Assembly: GCA_015490895.1 (NCBI GenBank)
Contig: WFWY01000028.1
Span: forward strand, 1 to 37,747
From: Thiotrichaceae bacterium
GTDB taxonomy: Bacteria > Pseudomonadota > Gammaproteobacteria > Thiotrichales > Thiotrichaceae
Length of the DNA: 37,747 nucleotides
Direction: 5' to 3'
Shown here one piece after another: positions 9,005-18,730 of this stretch. How positions within the stretch are numbered: position 1 is the first letter of the stretch; every line of letters begins with the position of its first letter. The translations under genes and the position numbers were made by a program. The notes below the pieces were generated by a model. The model had not been told where the DNA came from. It saw nothing but the letters and a program-made list of their open reading frames with translations, and made no database searches.

Positions 9005-10326
9005 TGCAACCTGGTCCGTTCCACCTTGTCCGAAGCAGGCAGCCCGCGCATAAAATCTTCTGCCAGTGCCCGGTAAATAGGCTGGGGACTAATTATTTTG
9101 GATATGCCGTCAGCTATCAGACACGTCGCCATCAATGGTAACAAAATATTTTGATTACCCGTCATTTCCATAATGATCACCACTGCGGTAATCGGTGTTT
9201 GAACGACTCCTGTGAAATAAGCTGCCATGCCCAGCAGGGCAATCGTTGATATACTGGCAATCGGCAACCACTGTGATAGCACATTACCCAAACCGGCACC
9301 AATGGATAGTGAAGGTGCAAATATACCACCTGGAATACCAGTCCAGTAAGACAGCAATGTCACCAGTAGTTTGTAAAACGGAAACGCAGGATCAATATAC
9401 GCGTTACCCGCCAAAGCCAGTTTGGCCTCTTCATAACCAGTCCCCCAGGTTTGTCCGCCAGAAGCCAGACCTACCAGTGCCAGGACAATACCAATAGTGC
9501 CAGCCAATGCATAAGGGTGGCGCTGACGCAAAGGTGCTATGCGCCTGCCTGCATGTACCAGTAATGCACTAAAGCTACCCCCGAGCAAACCGCCAGTGAC
9601 ACCACATACCAGAACAACCAGTAAAATTGAAGGTAGCTGAACCCCTGTTTCAACAACACCGAAATAACTGTAATTACCGCTGAGCGCCAATGCCGTCAAA
9701 CCGGAAACGATAACAGCCGTCAAGACTGTTCCGCTGGTTTTGGATTCAAAGTTACGTGCCAGTTCTTCAATGGCAAAAACAATACCTGCCAGTGGCGTGT
9801 TGAATGCACCCGCCAATCCTGCGGCACTACCGGCAAGTATTAATCCGCGCCCAATATCATAATGCGGGAAACGTGCAAAACGGGTGAGTGAAAAAGCTAT
9901 CGAAGCGGCGATATGAATGGTAGGCCCTTCACGCCCAATGGAAGCACCGCTGGCAAGCCCCAGACAGATCATCAGCGCCTTGCCAATCGCAATACGAATA
10001 GACAACAGCTTGTAACGCAACCCTTTGTTACGTTTCATATGCAAGGCAGCAATCGCCTGTGGAATACCACTGCCTTCTGCCCCTGGAAAAAAGGTGCGCG
10101 TGATATAAATAATCAGCATTAGCCCCAATGGGGTGATAATAAAAGGCAACCAGGGCTTATCGGTAATCAGGTGTCTGAATAGTTCGGAAGATAAATCGCT
10201 ACCATAAGCTACCACTACCGCCGCCAGACCAACCAGTACCGCGCCGAGGAAAAAGACAATCCGGGTACGCCAGATCCTGGAGGATGTGAGCTGCTTAAAG
10301 GAGCGACGTAATTGACGACGATACAT
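9001..10326 (-). CDS. CLC H+/Cl- antiporter-like protein, short form (ClcA-like)
   Basis: This 441-residue membrane protein has all CLC signatures: GSGIPQ (85-90, central-chloride serine kept), GREGP (131-135, gating Glu133), the NTPLAG segment, and GIPGGIFAPS (330-339). After NTPLAG it reads FAIEELARNF. Glu188 aligns with Glu203 of E. coli ClcA, the intracellular proton glutamate. Both glutamates needed for coupled exchange are therefore present, and I infer a 2Cl-/H+ antiporter. In E. coli such antiporters support acid resistance. It has no CBS domains. It starts 35 bp after the long CLC gene and overlaps the TonB-like gene by 4 bp. Confidence 0.93.
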   Translation of the reverse strand: MYRRQLRRSFKQLTSSRIWRTRIVFFLGAVLVGLAAVVVAYGSDLSSELFRHLITDKPWLPFIITPLGLMLIIYITRTFFPGAEGSGIPQAIAALHMKRNKGLRYKLLSIRIAIGKALMICLGLASGASIGREGPTIHIAASIAFSLTRFARFPHYDIGRGLILAGSAAGLAGAFNTPLAGIVFAIEELARNFESKTSGTVLTAVIVSGLTALALSGNYSYFGVVETGVQLPSILLVVLVCGVTGGLLGGSFSALLVHAGRRIAPLRQRHPYALAGTIGIVLALVGLASGGQTWGTGYEEAKLALAGNAYIDPAFPFYKLLVTLLSYWTGIPGGIFAPSLSIGAGLGNVLSQWLPIASISTIALLGMAAYFTGVVQTPITAVVIIMEMTGNQNILLPLMATCLIADGISKIISPQPIYRALAEDFMRGLPASDKVERTRLQ

Positions 10327-10361
10327 ATGATGACCTGATTATCTGAAACCCTTAGCCTGTA

Positions 10362-12170
10362 TCACCAGGATGCGGTGCTTGTTTTGTGAGGTATATAAGC
10401 ATCTTCCACCGATTTTTTGGTCACTATACCGTAAATTCTGGAATTGACTGCCACCGTTTTTTCCTGAAAAACCACATAAAGTGCTTCATCCCCCTGTTCA
10501 AACCGGGTATGTGCCTGCATCAGGTTCGCTTGCAGGGAGATAGGGGACAAGTGCAAGCGTCTGGCGGGTATTTCCAGTAAATCAATCGTGTTGCTATCCG
10601 TGTTATCTATCCTTTGGCTATCCTGTTCTTCAAGTTGTAGATATTTAGCCAGTTCTGATACCGGCAGCAGGTTGCTCACGCCTCCTTCTTTATCATTAAC
10701 GATGATCCAGCGAACTTCCCGCTTTAGCAACAACTCGGCGTGTTCTCGTGACAGTAGCGGGTCATGTCGCTCAAAGCGGGAATCCAGTACGCTGGCAACA
10801 CCGACTCCGCGTAGCAACTGTAGCACCGGATTAATCGTATAATCCAGCCCGTTGGAACGCAACAGCGTGACAAACAGGGACTTTTTATTGAAAATCTCAC
10901 TGGCTGTTAATTGTGCAATCACAATCACCAACATACCCGGCATAATAATCGCCGGACTATAGGTTAACTCCATAATAGCCGTTAATGCCGCCAGGGGTGC
11001 CTGCAGACTGGCTCCCATCATGGCACCCATACCTAACAGCGCATAGGAACCAATATGTGAGACACCATCACCATACAAACTGCTGGCGACAATACCAACA
11101 ACGCCCCCCAATGTTGCCCCAATAAAAAAAGCGGGCCCAATCATACCACCGGGTATACCCAGCCCTACACTCAGGCTGGTCGCCAATATTTTCAGAAAAG
11201 CCAATGCAAGCAACGACCACAGGGCAAATTCGCCAATCAGGGTAGCATTCACCGTGTCATAACCAATCCCTAGTATCTCCGGCTGTAATAAACCCAGCAG
11301 ACCAACCAGAAAACCGGCAGCCAGAATGCGCCACCAGATTTGATATTGCTGCGTTTTGGTCGTGATATACGTCAGAATATGATTAAACACCGCAGCACAG
11401 GCACCTACCAGCAAACCAAGCACCAGGACGACAGGCAACTCAACCAGTGACAATGCCGGTAAATCAGGCATGGTAAAGGCCGGATCACCCCCCAGTACTG
11501 CATTTGACAAGGCGGTAGCAACCACCGCTGCCAGCATTACCGGAATGAAACTGTTGAGAGCATACTCCATCATAATCACCTCCAGCGCAAAAATAACACC
11601 CGCCAGAGGTGTATTAAATGAAGCGGCTATACCTGCGGCTGCACCACTGGCAACCAGAGTACGAATACTGTTATTTGGAAGCTTGATGGCCTGCCCAAAC
11701 AGACTGGCAATCCCTGCACCCAAATAGGCATGAGGCCCCTCCCTGCCAACAGAGTGCCCGCCAGTAATGGCAATGGCCGCGCCAATAAACTGCATGAAAA
11801 AACCACGCACCGTTAAATAACCCTGGTGATAAGCAACGCGCTCCATGACTCTGGCAACACCCAGTACACGTATCCCCTTTGACCATCTATAGAACAAAAT
11901 AGCCAGTAAAACACTGGCCAGCAGAGGCAGCACAAAATGTTGCCAGGCGGGCAATGCCTCGTAATTTTCCGGGCCGTTACCGGGTAACAGGTAATCCTGG
12001 GTTTTTTCCACCAGTAAACGAAACAGAACAATCACTCCGCCTGCCAGAAAACCCGTAAGCAGACCAAAAAAAGCCAGATAGAGCAGCGCATCCGGACGTG
12101 CCAGGCGAAAGATCATTCCTTCCAGCCAGCGATGCCACCTGGCTTTTATAATCTGTTTGGGTGTTATCAT
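10362..12170 (-). CDS. CLC chloride channel-like protein with C-terminal CBS region
   Basis: This 602-residue protein has a CLC membrane domain (about 25-435), then a cytoplasmic CBS-type region (about 455-590; HDPLLSREHAELLLKREVRW, and RLHLSPISLQANLMQAHTRF). GREGP is at 142-146 with the gating glutamate Glu144. The usual GSGIP is replaced by VLGVA (102-106), so the central chloride serine is Leu103. The proton-glutamate position after NTPLAG is Val198 (FALEVIM), as in CLC channels. I infer a passive, channel-like anion path possibly gated by nucleotide at the CBS pair. It overlaps the mscS-like gene by 4 bp. Confidence 0.92.
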   Translation of the reverse strand: MITPKQIIKARWHRWLEGMIFRLARPDALLYLAFFGLLTGFLAGGVIVLFRLLVEKTQDYLLPGNGPENYEALPAWQHFVLPLLASVLLAILFYRWSKGIRVLGVARVMERVAYHQGYLTVRGFFMQFIGAAIAITGGHSVGREGPHAYLGAGIASLFGQAIKLPNNSIRTLVASGAAAGIAASFNTPLAGVIFALEVIMMEYALNSFIPVMLAAVVATALSNAVLGGDPAFTMPDLPALSLVELPVVLVLGLLVGACAAVFNHILTYITTKTQQYQIWWRILAAGFLVGLLGLLQPEILGIGYDTVNATLIGEFALWSLLALAFLKILATSLSVGLGIPGGMIGPAFFIGATLGGVVGIVASSLYGDGVSHIGSYALLGMGAMMGASLQAPLAALTAIMELTYSPAIIMPGMLVIVIAQLTASEIFNKKSLFVTLLRSNGLDYTINPVLQLLRGVGVASVLDSRFERHDPLLSREHAELLLKREVRWIIVNDKEGGVSNLLPVSELAKYLQLEEQDSQRIDNTDSNTIDLLEIPARRLHLSPISLQANLMQAHTRFEQGDEALYVVFQEKTVAVNSRIYGIVTKKSVEDAYIPHKTSTASW

Positions 12171-13270
12171 TGTGAAGCAGCTGAAGAAGCGTGTGGTACC
12201 CGTAAATCAGGCTGATGAATGACATGGGTTAGTGGGGTAGCCAGGGAAATCTGATGTTCGTTGGCCGTTTCCAGAAAAATATCCAGTAATTGCTGCCGGA
12301 TAGATGGCAATGCCTCAATCATCTTGGTGTAGTAATACACGCGCCATTCAACCGCATGATCACCCAGCTCATGAATGCCTATTTCCAGCTCCCGGCTACT
12401 TTCGATAGCGATAGATTTATCAGCTCGTATTTTTTCATACGCTGCCTGTAACATAGTTCGTACAGCATGACTGGAAATATCATAGCTAATTTTAAACCTC
12501 AATGACTCCCGCAACCCCTTGGCTGAGGCAAACTTGGACAGGTTATGAATAGTGAAATCCCGCAAACGTGAATTGCGAATCATGATTCGGTGGTTATCAA
12601 CCAGGTTCAGAATCACCGTATGAAACACTTTGGTTTTATAGACCAGTGCGTAGATGGTTTCATTGTCATGAAACTCGACAATATCGCCCTCTTCCAGCAT
12701 ATCGCTATTCAGGATAATCAACCCGCTAAAGATATCAGGTGCCCAGACAGCATTGGTCAGTGCCAGAAATACACCGATAAAACCAATAACCCCGCCAGCT
12801 TGCAACCAGGAGTCCAGGCCCAGTAACCGAACCACACTGATTAGGGCAATAATACCGATAAATACACTACTAAAAATACTCAGCAAACGTGTGTGATAAG
12901 TAGAAACAAAACGCTTTTTACCCCCCACATCACGCTCGCGCCCGTAATAACGCAAAATAACATAGGCCAGAAGCTGACTTACCAGATAGGCAAGATAAAT
13001 AATACCCAGTACGCCCAGTACCAGAAATGCCCCCCCGTGTTGCTTGCCTTGTTGTGTGTAAAAAAAGAAATAAACAATAAAAACAAGCAGGCTTAAGGCT
13101 CGGATAATGTGGATTTTACGTTCAATCCCGGCGCTGTTATCCGGCTCATGATAAATGGCGAGTACGAGCTGACGAGCAAAGATTAACAGCAGAAAATTGA
13201 TAGCCAGAATGAAATAATCCTGTAGGTCCAGGCTGGCTATATTAGGGAACAATGAAAGTATGTCTTGCAT
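12167..13270 (-). CDS. MscS-family mechanosensitive ion channel
   Basis: The 367-residue protein has four to five hydrophobic helices in the first 200 residues. The MscS pore-lining and beta-domain stretch follows (AGGVIGFIGVFLALTNAVWA, then FSGLIILNSDMLEEGDIVEF) and a C-terminal alpha/beta vestibule domain (about 255-345). Family members open under membrane tension and release solutes on hypo-osmotic shock. It starts 14 bp after the gyrA stop and its end overlaps the long CLC start by 4 bp (ATGA). It is longer than E. coli MscS (286 residues) because of extra N-terminal helices, as in YbdG-type members. Confidence 0.92.
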   Translation of the reverse strand: MQDILSLFPNIASLDLQDYFILAINFLLLIFARQLVLAIYHEPDNSAGIERKIHIIRALSLLVFIVYFFFYTQQGKQHGGAFLVLGVLGIIYLAYLVSQLLAYVILRYYGRERDVGGKKRFVSTYHTRLLSIFSSVFIGIIALISVVRLLGLDSWLQAGGVIGFIGVFLALTNAVWAPDIFSGLIILNSDMLEEGDIVEFHDNETIYALVYKTKVFHTVILNLVDNHRIMIRNSRLRDFTIHNLSKFASAKGLRESLRFKISYDISSHAVRTMLQAAYEKIRADKSIAIESSRELEIGIHELGDHAVEWRVYYYTKMIEALPSIRQQLLDIFLETANEHQISLATPLTHVIHQPDLRVPHASSAASQ

Positions 13271-13284
13271 GGAAACCGGATCGC

Positions 13285-15864
13285 CTATTGATCCCGGTCT
13301 TCATCCGTATCATCGACAGCAGGCTCCTGCTCATCACCCGGCAGTATTTCAATCCGTTCTATTTCCGTGAGCAATTCACCCTTACTTAAACGAATCAGCT
13401 TGACTCCCTGGGTATTACGGCTGGTTTCCGAGACCTGGGATACCGGTATCCTGACTAGCGTGCCACCGTTGGTAATCAGCATGATTTCATCATCATCCTG
13501 TACCTGAACGGCACCGATACTGCGACCATTACGCTCCGAGGTTTTAATGGAGATCACCCCCATACCGCCACGTTTCTGGGCTGCAAATTCTGCCACATCC
13601 GTGCGTTTACCATAACCATTTTCTGTGGCCATCAGCAGTTTTCCCTCACCCACAATAATGAGTGCATTGACCTGTTGCCCCGGCTCAAGCTTGATACCCC
13701 GAACACCTGCGGCGGTACGTCCCATGGCTCGCACATCGGCTTCATTAAAACGAATGGCCTTGCCTGAATCGGCAAACAGCATGACATCAGAGTTACCCGT
13801 GGTTAGCTCCACATCAATCAGGTCATTACCTTCGCGCAGGTCAATCGCAATAATGCCACTGGTACGGGGACGGGAGAAATGCGTTAATGCTGTTTTCTTG
13901 ACTGTGCCATTAGAGGTTGCCATAAAGACATACTTGTCTGCTTCATATTTCCGAATCGGCAAAATCGCACGAATACGTTCATTATCTTCCAGAGGCAACA
14001 GATTTACCATGGGGCGACCTCGTGAGGTGCGACTTCCCATGGGAATCTGATAGACATTGAGCCAGTAAAGACGTCCCCGGCTGGAGAAACAGAGCAGCGT
14101 GTCGTGGGTGCTGGCAACAAAGAGCTTCTCAATAAAATCTTCATCCTTCATGCTCGTTGCGGCCTTGCCCCGTCCACCGCGCCGCTGCGCCGAGTAGGTG
14201 TCAACGGGCTGCGCCTTGGCATAACCCGCATGGGACAGGGTCACGACAACATCCTCTTCAGGAATCAGGTCAATATCCCCCAGGTCTTCGCCAATCTGGT
14301 TGATCACTGTGCGCCGTTCGTCGCCAAACTCCTCCATCATTAACAGCAGGTCTTCACGAATCACTTGCATGAGTCGATCGGCACTAGAAAGAATATCAAG
14401 CAAATCCTCAATAATATCTATTAATTCTTTGTATTCTTTAATTATTTTATCCTGCTCAAGACCTGTCAAGCGATGCAGACGCAATTCTAGAATAGCCTGT
14501 GCCTGCGCTTCTGACAGCCAATAGCCATCGCTCTTGAGGCCATACTTGTCCAGCATGTCTTCTGGTCTGGAGGCATCAGCTCCTGAACGCTCCAGCATAT
14601 CGACAACCATACCCGGCTGCCAGGCACGAGAAATTAAACCCTGTTTGGCTTCTGCCGGGTTTGCAGAGGCCTTGATTAATTCAATAACTTCATCAATATT
14701 AGCCAACGAAACAGCCAGCCCTTCCAGGATATGTGCCCGGTTGCGAGCTTTTCGCAAGTTAAAGATGGTGCGTCGTGTGACCACTTCACGACGGTGCTTC
14801 AAAAAGGCTTCCAGTATCTGCTTAAGATTGAGTAAACGCGGCTGACCATCCACCAGCGCGACCATGTTTATGCCGAATACGGTTTGCATCTGGGTTTGCT
14901 TGTACAGGTTATTCAGCACAACTTCCGGCACTTCTCCCCGCTTTACTTCAATCACCATTCGCATGCCGTCCTTGTCAGACTCATCACGTAACTCGGCAAT
15001 CCCTTCTATTTTTTTGTCCTTAACCAGTTCGGCTATTTTTTCCAGCAAGCGTGCCTTGTTGACCTGATAAGGCAGCTCATAGACAACAATACTTTCGCGG
15101 CCTGAGCGCTGGTTTACCTCAAACTCGGCCCGGGCACGAATCCGAATACGCCCCCGACCTGTGCGATAGGCTTCATGGATCCCCTGTGCGCCATTGATAA
15201 TGCCCTGAGTAGGGAAATCCGGCCCGGGGATGTGTTCCATCAAGTCAGTGATATCGGATTCAGGGTTATCCACCAGTGCAACGCAGGCACTCAACACTTC
15301 CGTGATATTGTGTGGCGGAATATTGGTTGCCATGCCCACCGCTATACCGGATGAACCATTCACCAGCAAGGCAGGCAAACGGGTCGGCAATACGGATGGC
15401 TGTACTTCAGAACCATCGTAGTTTTCCACAAAATCGACAGTTTCCTTGTCAATGTCTGCCAGCATGGTATGGGAGATTTTTGCCATGCGAATTTCGGTAT
15501 ACCGCATGGCAGCAGGTGAGTCGCCATCCACTGAACCAAAGTTGCCCTGGCCATCAATCAGCATGTAGCGCATGGAAAATGGCTGCGCCATCCGTACTAT
15601 CGTGTCATATACAGCCGTATCACCATGGGGATGATATTTACCAATGACATCACCGACAATACGTGCTGATTTCTTGTAGGGTTTGTTCCAGTCATTTTTG
15701 AGCTCATTCATGGCATAGAGCACGCGCCGGTGTACCGGCTTCAAACCATCTCTGACATCAGGTAATGCACGACCGACGATGACACTCATGGCATAGTCCA
15801 GGTAGGACTGCTTCATCTCATCGTCAATATTAATGGGGATAATTTCTTTGGCAAAATCGGCCAT
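13285..15864 (-). CDS. gyrA: DNA gyrase subunit A
   Basis: GyrA cuts and reseals DNA in the A2B2 gyrase that introduces negative supercoils. The 859 residues carry the catalytic tyrosine Tyr122 (AAMRYTE) and numbering identical to E. coli across the quinolone pocket. Thr83 and Asp87 occupy the positions of E. coli Ser83/Asp87; Thr83 is the wild-type residue in Pseudomonas, so this is not a resistance call. The C-terminal wrapping domain has the GyrA box QRRGGRG, and the tail is acidic (DDTDEDRDQ). It heads the operon continuing to mscS, two CLC genes, tonB-like and cobU. There is no obvious Shine-Dalgarno before the ATG. Confidence 0.99.
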   Translation of the reverse strand: MADFAKEIIPINIDDEMKQSYLDYAMSVIVGRALPDVRDGLKPVHRRVLYAMNELKNDWNKPYKKSARIVGDVIGKYHPHGDTAVYDTIVRMAQPFSMRYMLIDGQGNFGSVDGDSPAAMRYTEIRMAKISHTMLADIDKETVDFVENYDGSEVQPSVLPTRLPALLVNGSSGIAVGMATNIPPHNITEVLSACVALVDNPESDITDLMEHIPGPDFPTQGIINGAQGIHEAYRTGRGRIRIRARAEFEVNQRSGRESIVVYELPYQVNKARLLEKIAELVKDKKIEGIAELRDESDKDGMRMVIEVKRGEVPEVVLNNLYKQTQMQTVFGINMVALVDGQPRLLNLKQILEAFLKHRREVVTRRTIFNLRKARNRAHILEGLAVSLANIDEVIELIKASANPAEAKQGLISRAWQPGMVVDMLERSGADASRPEDMLDKYGLKSDGYWLSEAQAQAILELRLHRLTGLEQDKIIKEYKELIDIIEDLLDILSSADRLMQVIREDLLLMMEEFGDERRTVINQIGEDLGDIDLIPEEDVVVTLSHAGYAKAQPVDTYSAQRRGGRGKAATSMKDEDFIEKLFVASTHDTLLCFSSRGRLYWLNVYQIPMGSRTSRGRPMVNLLPLEDNERIRAILPIRKYEADKYVFMATSNGTVKKTALTHFSRPRTSGIIAIDLREGNDLIDVELTTGNSDVMLFADSGKAIRFNEADVRAMGRTAAGVRGIKLEPGQQVNALIIVGEGKLLMATENGYGKRTDVAEFAAQKRGGMGVISIKTSERNGRSIGAVQVQDDDEIMLITNGGTLVRIPVSQVSETSRNTQGVKLIRLSKGELLTEIERIEILPGDEQEPAVDDTDEDRDQ

Positions 15865-16202
15865 ATTGAGGGGTCACTTTTTAGCTGTTGAAAAATTTCC
15901 GGATTATAGCAGATAACGGGCAGGGTTGCAGGTTCTTGCATGTTGATGCAGACAGCGGCTTCAACGTCGTTCACTTACATTTGTACAGGAGCCTCCTGTC
16001 AAGCTCCAGGCGTTCTCCTGAGGCTGAAAGATCGCTATTTTTACCATATTTGCTATTTCGCCATATTCGCTATAAAAGTAATCAATAGAATGACTACTGC
16101 TAACTTTATCGTAATTACATCAGCGTGAGATTTTTGCATGGACAGGCATCTCTGAACATCGCATTATAGGCGCCCTTTTGAACGCAAGATTCCCGTATCA
16201 TC
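15865..16202. other. Divergent gyrA / rep intergenic region
   Basis: These 338 bp separate the gyrA and rep start codons. The gyrA extended -10 is at 15903-15911. On the plus strand CGCTATAAAAG around 16068-16078 is a possible rep -10 without a good -35. I see no operator, RNA gene or coding sequence here. Confidence 0.4.
15903..15911 (-). promoter_or_regulatory. Extended -10 promoter of gyrA
   Basis: On the minus strand TGCTATAAT is a perfect extended -10 element (TGnTATAAT), about 39 bp upstream of the gyrA ATG. A 17-bp spacer leads to CTGCAA, a poor -35, which extended -10 promoters tolerate. Some gyrA promoters respond to DNA relaxation; this spacing is compatible with that but does not show it. 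Confidence 0.6.
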
Positions 16203-18215
16203 ATGCACGGTCTCAATCCTCAACAACAACAAGCCGTCGAATACATCGGTTCCCCCCTGCTGGTACTTGCCGGAGCCGGTAGTGGCAAAACCCGGGTGAT
16301 TACTACAAAAATCCAGTGGCTAATACAACAGGCGGGTTTTCAGCCTCATCAGGTCACTGCCATCACCTTTACCAACAAGGCTGCGCGTGAAATGAAAGCA
16401 CGCACAGGGGAAATTCTCTCAAAAGAAGAAGCCAGAGGCTTAACCGTTTCAACATTTCATACGCTGGGGCTGAAAATTATCCGCTATGAAATCAAAACGC
16501 TGGGATATAAACCCGGCTTTAGTATTTTTGACTCGCAGGATGTGGGTAGCGTTTTGAAAGAACTGGCACACAAGGAGACAGAGCTTGAGCAGGAAGACAG
16601 TGACGATGATCCCCGCTGGATGATCTCCCGCTGGAAAAATGATTTGATCTCACCCCGACAAGCACTGGAAGCCGCCACCTCCGCACAGGAAATGCGGGCT
16701 GCCAAACTTTATGAACGCTACCAGCGGCAGTTAAAAGCCTATAACGCTGTCGATTTTGATGACCTGATTCAGCTACCTGTCATGCTGTTCAGGGAACACC
16801 CTGATATTCTGCAAAAATGGCAAAACAGGGTGCGCTACCTGCTGGTTGATGAATACCAGGACACCAATGCCTGCCAGTATGAACTGGTAAAAATGCTAAC
16901 AGGGGTGGATGGTGGCCTGACAGTGGTCGGTGATGATGATCAGTCAATTTACGCCTGGCGAGGCGCCAACCCGCGCAACATGAGCCAGTTAAGGAACGAC
17001 TTCCCTACTCTCAAAATCATTAAACTGGAACAAAATTACCGTTCAACCGAGCGCATTCTGAAAACAGCCAATCACCTGATTGCCAACAACCCTCACCTGT
17101 ATGACAAGCAGTTATGGAGTGCGCTGGGTGAAGGTGAAAAGATCCGTATCATGCCCTGTCGCAGCGTCGAACACGAGTGCGAACAGATCATTAGCCAAAT
17201 GATGAAAATTCATTTTAAGGAACGAGCCCGGTGGCAAGACTTCGCTATTCTTTATCGCAGCAACCATCAAAGCCGTATCCTGGAACGCTATCTGCGACAA
17301 AACCACATCATGTACAGCATTACCGGTGGCACCTCATTTTTTGAACGTGCCGAGGTGAAAGACATACTCGCCTACATGCGCCTCATTACCAACCCCGATG
17401 ATGATGCTGCCTTTTTACGTATTGTGAATACCCCCAAACGCTCTATTGGAGTCTCCACGCTGGAGAAGCTGGGGCATTACGCCAATAAACGCCAGATTAG
17501 CCTGCTTGCCGCCAGTACCGAAATGGGCTTTAAAGACAGTGTTTCCAGCAAGGTACAGCAGCGGCTGGAATATTTTTCAGACTGGATAACGGAATGCTCA
17601 CGCCAGCTCATCGACGTCGCCCCTCATCACACCGTCATGCGTATTATCACCGACACTAGCTATGAAGACTGGTTGCGAAATACATCTAAAAACCCCAAAG
17701 CAGCGGATGCACGTATCAACAACATAATGGAAATCGTCGATTGGGTTCGCAAACTGTACGATGACGGTGATGGCAAGGAAGACCTCGCTGACATCATTGC
17801 CCATATGTCACTGATTGACATGCTGGAGCGTAATGAAGAGACGGAAGAACTGGATGCTGTCACCCTGATGACACTGCACAGCGCAAAAGGACTGGAGTTT
17901 CCCTATGTGTTCATGGTGGGTGTAGAAGAGGATCTGCTGCCACATCAGAACAGCCTCGAAGGTGAAGGTATTGAAGAAGAACGCCGCCTGACCTATGTCG
18001 GCATCACCCGTGCCAAAGAGCGACTGTTTATGAGCTATGCCAGGTCAAGAGAGCGTTTCGGGGAAAAAATTGACTGTGCTCCCAGCCGCTTCCTCAAGGA
18101 ATTGCCTGTTGAGCATATTGAATGGGAGGATCAAATAGTCGTCAGCGAAGAAGAACGCCAGGCGACCGCACATGCCTACCTTACGGAGTTACAAAACTTG
18201 CTAGATAAAGAATAA
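16203..18215 (+). CDS. rep: ATP-dependent DNA helicase Rep
   Basis: Rep is a 3'-5' superfamily 1A helicase that helps forks past protein blocks. The 670-residue length matches E. coli Rep (673). Motif I is GAGSGKT (24-30), motif Ia AITFTNKAAREMKAR, motif II LLVDEYQDTN, motif III VVGDDDQSIYAWRGA, motif IV LEQNYRST, motif V TLMTLHSAKGLEFPYVF, and motif VI RLTYVGITRAKERL. The start MHGLNPQQQQAVEYI is the usual family N-terminus. It is divergent from gyrA. A REP-like palindrome follows the stop codon within 10 bp. Confidence 0.97.
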   Translation: MHGLNPQQQQAVEYIGSPLLVLAGAGSGKTRVITTKIQWLIQQAGFQPHQVTAITFTNKAAREMKARTGEILSKEEARGLTVSTFHTLGLKIIRYEIKTLGYKPGFSIFDSQDVGSVLKELAHKETELEQEDSDDDPRWMISRWKNDLISPRQALEAATSAQEMRAAKLYERYQRQLKAYNAVDFDDLIQLPVMLFREHPDILQKWQNRVRYLLVDEYQDTNACQYELVKMLTGVDGGLTVVGDDDQSIYAWRGANPRNMSQLRNDFPTLKIIKLEQNYRSTERILKTANHLIANNPHLYDKQLWSALGEGEKIRIMPCRSVEHECEQIISQMMKIHFKERARWQDFAILYRSNHQSRILERYLRQNHIMYSITGGTSFFERAEVKDILAYMRLITNPDDDAAFLRIVNTPKRSIGVSTLEKLGHYANKRQISLLAASTEMGFKDSVSSKVQQRLEYFSDWITECSRQLIDVAPHHTVMRIITDTSYEDWLRNTSKNPKAADARINNIMEIVDWVRKLYDDGDGKEDLADIIAHMSLIDMLERNEETEELDAVTLMTLHSAKGLEFPYVFMVGVEEDLLPHQNSLEGEGIEEERRLTYVGITRAKERLFMSYARSRERFGEKIDCAPSRFLKELPVEHIEWEDQIVVSEEERQATAHAYLTELQNLLDKE

Positions 18216-18223
18216 GCTGAAGA

Positions 18224-18285
18224 CGAAACCCAATATGCCCTGGTTTGCTGGGTTTCACAAGCTTAGCTCCAACCTGCAAGTCACC
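18224..18285. repeat. REP-like palindrome, copy 2 (after rep)
   Basis: In inverted orientation this matches 5175-5236 at 54 of 62 positions. The core stem is GAAACCCA (18225-18232)/TGGGTTTC (18249-18256). Compared with copy 1, a G-to-A change on one arm is matched by C-to-T on the other, so the stem is kept. It lies immediately after rep and may protect the mRNA 3' end. No T-run follows, so it is not a classical terminator. Confidence 0.78.
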
Positions 18286-18318
18286 CTGTTTTTATTCATC
18301 GATGTCGATATAACCAGG

Positions 18319-18348
18319 CAATGTAGGGTAATGTAGGGCAATGTACTA
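18319..18348. repeat. Short tandem repeat, 3 x 10 bp
   Basis: CAATGTAGGG, TAATGTAGGG and CAATGTACTA follow each other without gap upstream of the DUF1244 gene. The third unit is imperfect at its end. It could be a binding site or a slippage product; nothing further can be said. Confidence 0.5.
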
Positions 18349-18418
18349 ATCGTGCTATTTGCAAGGGACTTTGTTACTATTCTGTCTTTTCCTATTCACT
18401 CAAATCAAGAGCAAACAC

Positions 18419-18730
18419 ATGACAGACAAAGAGATTCAAATGCAGGCTGCTGCCTTTCGCAGCCTGGTCGAACATTTGCAACAACGCACGGATGTACAAA
18501 ATATTGATCTGATGAATCTTGCCGGGTTTTGCCGAAACTGTCTAAGTAAATGGTATCTTGCTGCTGGCGAGGCACTGGATGCAGATATCAACTACGAACA
18601 GGCCTGCGAGGTCGTCTACGGCATGCCCTACTCGCAATGGAAAGAAACCCACCAAACACCGGCGAGTGCAGAACAACTCAAGACATTTGAGAAAACCAAA
18701 CCCCTGCATGCAAAAATCAGTGGCCACTAG
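18419..18730 (+). CDS. DUF1244 family protein
   Basis: This 103-residue protein matches the DUF1244 family: FRSLVEHLQQRTDVQNIDLMNLAGFCRNCLSKWY is its conserved block, with a Cys38-x2-Cys41 pair. The family has no established biochemical role; the cysteine pair may bind metal. The same frame is open upstream to 18359, but starting at ATG 18419 removes a 20-residue hydrophobic leader absent from the family and gives the normal length. The downstream pyruvyl transferase-like gene probably overlaps its 3' end by about 23 bp. Confidence 0.88.
   Translation: MTDKEIQMQAAAFRSLVEHLQQRTDVQNIDLMNLAGFCRNCLSKWYLAAGEALDADINYEQACEVVYGMPYSQWKETHQTPASAEQLKTFEKTKPLHAKISGH

Noticed and set aside
13285-15864. 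Thr83 in GyrA as quinolone-resistance mutation
   Set aside because: Thr at this position is wild type in Pseudomonas and related gammaproteobacteria; Asp87 is intact.
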